A stretch of 64,000 bases of DNA from CAWJNF01 sp963844235 (GTDB lineage Bacteria > Actinomycetota > Thermoleophilia > Gaiellales > Gaiellaceae), in the NCBI GenBank assembly GCA_963844235.1, contig CAWJNF010000004.1, forward strand, positions 1,116,001 to 1,180,000. The letters are read 5' to 3'. Position numbers and translations under genes: made by a program. Below, one piece after another: positions 62,491 to 64,000 of this stretch. How positions within the stretch are numbered: the stretch's first letter is position 1; each line of letters begins with the position of its first letter. The notes under the pieces were generated by a model. The model had not been told where the DNA came from. It did no database searches and was given only the letters and a program-made list of their open reading frames with translations.

Positions 62491-63600
62491 GTGCGCATCA
62501 ACCTGCTCGGGAAGGTCGTCGACGAGCCCGAGATTCGCGCCGGCTTCATCGGCTGCGGCTCGCACTCGTTCCGCAACATCCTGCCCACCTTCCAGTTCGC
62601 TCCGGTCCGGCTGGTGGCGACCTGCGACGTCGACGTCGACAAGGCACGAGCCTTCGCCGCCAAGTTCGGCGCCCCGGCCGTCTACGGAGACCATCGCGAG
62701 ATGCTCGAGCGGGAGGAGCTCGATGCGGTCTTCATCGTGACGGGGCCGGACGAGCACGGCCGCCCTCGCTACCCCGCGCTCGCGATCGACTGCCTGGAGG
62801 CGGATCGGCACGTGTGGATGGAGAAGCCGCCCGCTGCCACCTGCGCCGAGATCGAACGTCTCACAGAGGCCGCGGATCGCCACGACAGGAACGTCATGGT
62901 GGGCGTCAAGAAGATCTTCGCCCCGGCCAACGAGAAGGCGAAGACCCTCACGCGGCAGGCCGACTTCGGTCAGATCTCGCTCGTTCGGCTCGAGTATCCG
63001 CAGTGCATCCCCACGGTCGAGGAGCTACGGCGCTTCATGGAGGACGGCGAGCCCGGCACCGAGGCCGTTCGCTTTCTCGACCACCTCTGCCACCCCATGG
63101 CGCTGCTCGTCTACCTCCTCGGGATGCCGGACACCCTCTTCTACGAGCGCAGCCCCGGCGGCGCCGGAATGGCGACGTTCACGTACGGCTCGGGCCCGGT
63201 GGCGTCGCTGGCGTTCACCTGGGGTGGAGCGTTCCTGGACGGGCTCGAGCGAACGGTGATCACCGCGGACTCGGGCCGGCACATCGTCGTCGAGAACAAC
63301 ACGCGGGTCAGCTACCACCGTCTGCCGTGGCCCGGCTACGGCGACGTGCCGGACTTCTACGGCGCCGAGCTGGAACAGGCGACGTCGATCTGGCAACCCG
63401 AGTTCTCGCTCGGCCAGCTGTACAACAAGGGCCTGTTCCTGCTCGGCTACTACGACGAGGTGAACGAGTTCGCACGCTCGATCCTCGAGAATCGACCGGT
63501 GGCCAAGGGCACGCTGGAGCAGGCGTGGCAGATCACCCGCGTCTTCGAGGCCTTCGCCGAGGGACCGGGCAAGACGATCCGACTCGGGGGTTCGAGATGA
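62491..63600 (+). CDS. Gfo/Idh/MocA family NAD(P)-dependent oxidoreductase
   Basis: A 369-residue oxidoreductase: Rossmann IRAGFIGCGSHSFRNILPTF, the family EKPPAATCAEIERL motif with the catalytic Lys, and a C-terminal alpha/beta domain (TAFTYGSG-like region, VRFLDHLCHPMALL with His). GTG start at 62491. Its stop overlaps the cupin ATG as ATGA. Members oxidise sugars, inositols or trans-dihydrodiols; a role in handling the product of the neighbouring oxygenase is possible but unproven. Confidence 0.88.
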   Translation: MRINLLGKVVDEPEIRAGFIGCGSHSFRNILPTFQFAPVRLVATCDVDVDKARAFAAKFGAPAVYGDHREMLEREELDAVFIVTGPDEHGRPRYPALAIDCLEADRHVWMEKPPAATCAEIERLTEAADRHDRNVMVGVKKIFAPANEKAKTLTRQADFGQISLVRLEYPQCIPTVEELRRFMEDGEPGTEAVRFLDHLCHPMALLVYLLGMPDTLFYERSPGGAGMATFTYGSGPVASLAFTWGGAFLDGLERTVITADSGRHIVVENNTRVSYHRLPWPGYGDVPDFYGAELEQATSIWQPEFSLGQLYNKGLFLLGYYDEVNEFARSILENRPVAKGTLEQAWQITRVFEAFAEGPGKTIRLGGSR

Positions 63601-64000
63601 GCAGTGGCGAGCGCGAGCAGTCCGGTGCCGGCGTGGCGCGCGTCAGCAGCGCGGACGCGATCGGCTTCGACTGGGGCTCGATTCAGTGGCTGGTAAACCG
63701 TGACCTGGCCGGGGACGCCGAGATCACGTTCGGCTACGTGGAGATCAACCCCGGCAGCAAGAACCCGCGGCACCTCCACCCCAACTGCGACGAGGTGTTG
63801 TACGTGCTCGAGGGCGAGCTGGTGCACAGCGTCGGGGAGGAGATCGTGGAGCTCGGGCCCGGCACAGCCCTTCTCATACCGAGGAACGCGGCTCACGACG
63901 CCCGGAACCCGGGGCAGGTTCCGGCCCGCGTAGTCGTCGCGTACTCGTCCGGGGACCGGCAGACGGTGCAGCTCGAAGGAGCACAGGACGACGCGCCGCG
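63597..64000 (+). CDS. Cupin-domain protein, 3' truncated
   Basis: The ATG at 63597 overlaps the preceding stop (ATGA), and the frame stays open to the window end, so only the first ~134 residues are seen. One cupin barrel is visible: ITFGYVEINPGSKNPRHLHP (His ligands), NCDEVLYVLEGELVHSVG (Glu) and PGTALLIPRNAAHDARN (second His). It is translationally coupled to the Gfo/Idh/MocA gene and may be a small dioxygenase, isomerase or sensor. Function unknown. Confidence 0.8.
   Translation, partial: MSSGEREQSGAGVARVSSADAIGFDWGSIQWLVNRDLAGDAEITFGYVEINPGSKNPRHLHPNCDEVLYVLEGELVHSVGEEIVELGPGTALLIPRNAAHDARNPGQVPARVVVAYSSGDRQTVQLEGAQDDAP

Noticed and set aside
1..64000. tRNA, rRNA, CRISPR array, prophage or integrase
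   Set aside because: No cloverleaf with a GGTTCRA T-arm, no regularly spaced repeats, and no integrase, transposase or phage structural gene was seen on either strand.

Overview
The window is very GC-rich, gene-dense bacterial DNA. Features that point to an actinobacterium, perhaps of the Thermoleophilia (Gaiella/Solirubrobacter side; inference): several luciferase-like (LLM/F420-type) monooxygenases, an ANTAR response regulator, a CGAAC-N4-GTTCG LexA box before DNA polymerase IV, an actinobacterial membrane protein often misnamed LigA, GTG/TTG starts, and FadR/UTRA regulators over amine and sugar-acid catabolism. I found no rRNA, tRNA, CRISPR array, phage or transposase gene.

Layout. 0-9.7 kb: the 3' part of a CoxL/xanthine-dehydrogenase-type molybdenum hydroxylase, two LLM oxidoreductases, a Dabb protein, an AlkZ-like winged-helix protein, an MFS exporter and SOS-controlled dinB. 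9.7-17.2 kb: SulP anion transporter, small membrane proteins, and a P-type cation ATPase followed 7 bp later by PPK2. 17.4-22 kb: sugar isomerase, ANTAR regulator and small lineage-type proteins, including a 57-residue one. 21.7-25.8 kb (minus strand): a coupled operon of isochorismatase-like amidase, glutamine-synthetase-like ligase, GMC oxidoreductase and its small partner. 25.9-29.5 kb: epimerase-like protein, GNAT, DHDPS-like aldolase, GYD and NYN proteins. 29.8-35.7 kb: a LuxR/LAL regulator, two paralogous alpha/beta hydrolases and a methyltransferase, all interrupted by single-base frame changes. 35.7-41.3 kb: YugP-like protease, UxaA/GarD dehydratase, a MarR/aldo-keto reductase/MBL unit and a CHRD protein.

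41.4-64 kb is the most coherent part and reads as an N-methylated amine catabolic island. A FadR-type regulator and a good sigma70-like promoter precede an overlapping plus-strand operon: GS-like gamma-glutamyl-amide ligase, gamma-glutamyl hydrolase, cytochrome P450, GcvT-like demethylase, APC permease, and an enzyme very close to trimethylamine dehydrogenase. A minus-strand set holds two dimethylglycine/sarcosine-dehydrogenase-type FAD-GcvT fusions, a UTRA regulator between them, a malate/lactate-type dehydrogenase and a ThDP enzyme. Divergent from it run a choline-kinase-like gene, a Rieske oxygenase of the glycine-betaine/carnitine monooxygenase type, a Gfo/Idh/MocA oxidoreductase and a cupin. 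The likely logic is import of a quaternary or tertiary amine, stepwise oxidative N-demethylation, capture of C1 units on tetrahydrofolate, and gamma-glutamylation of the released amine. The exact substrate cannot be read from the sequence.

Nine frame disruptions in seven otherwise conserved genes, all between 29.8 and 60 kb and eight of them +1, suggest assembly or read errors at least as strongly as decay. Two copies of a MITE-like palindromic repeat (4.5 and 50.7 kb) sit at gene 3' ends.
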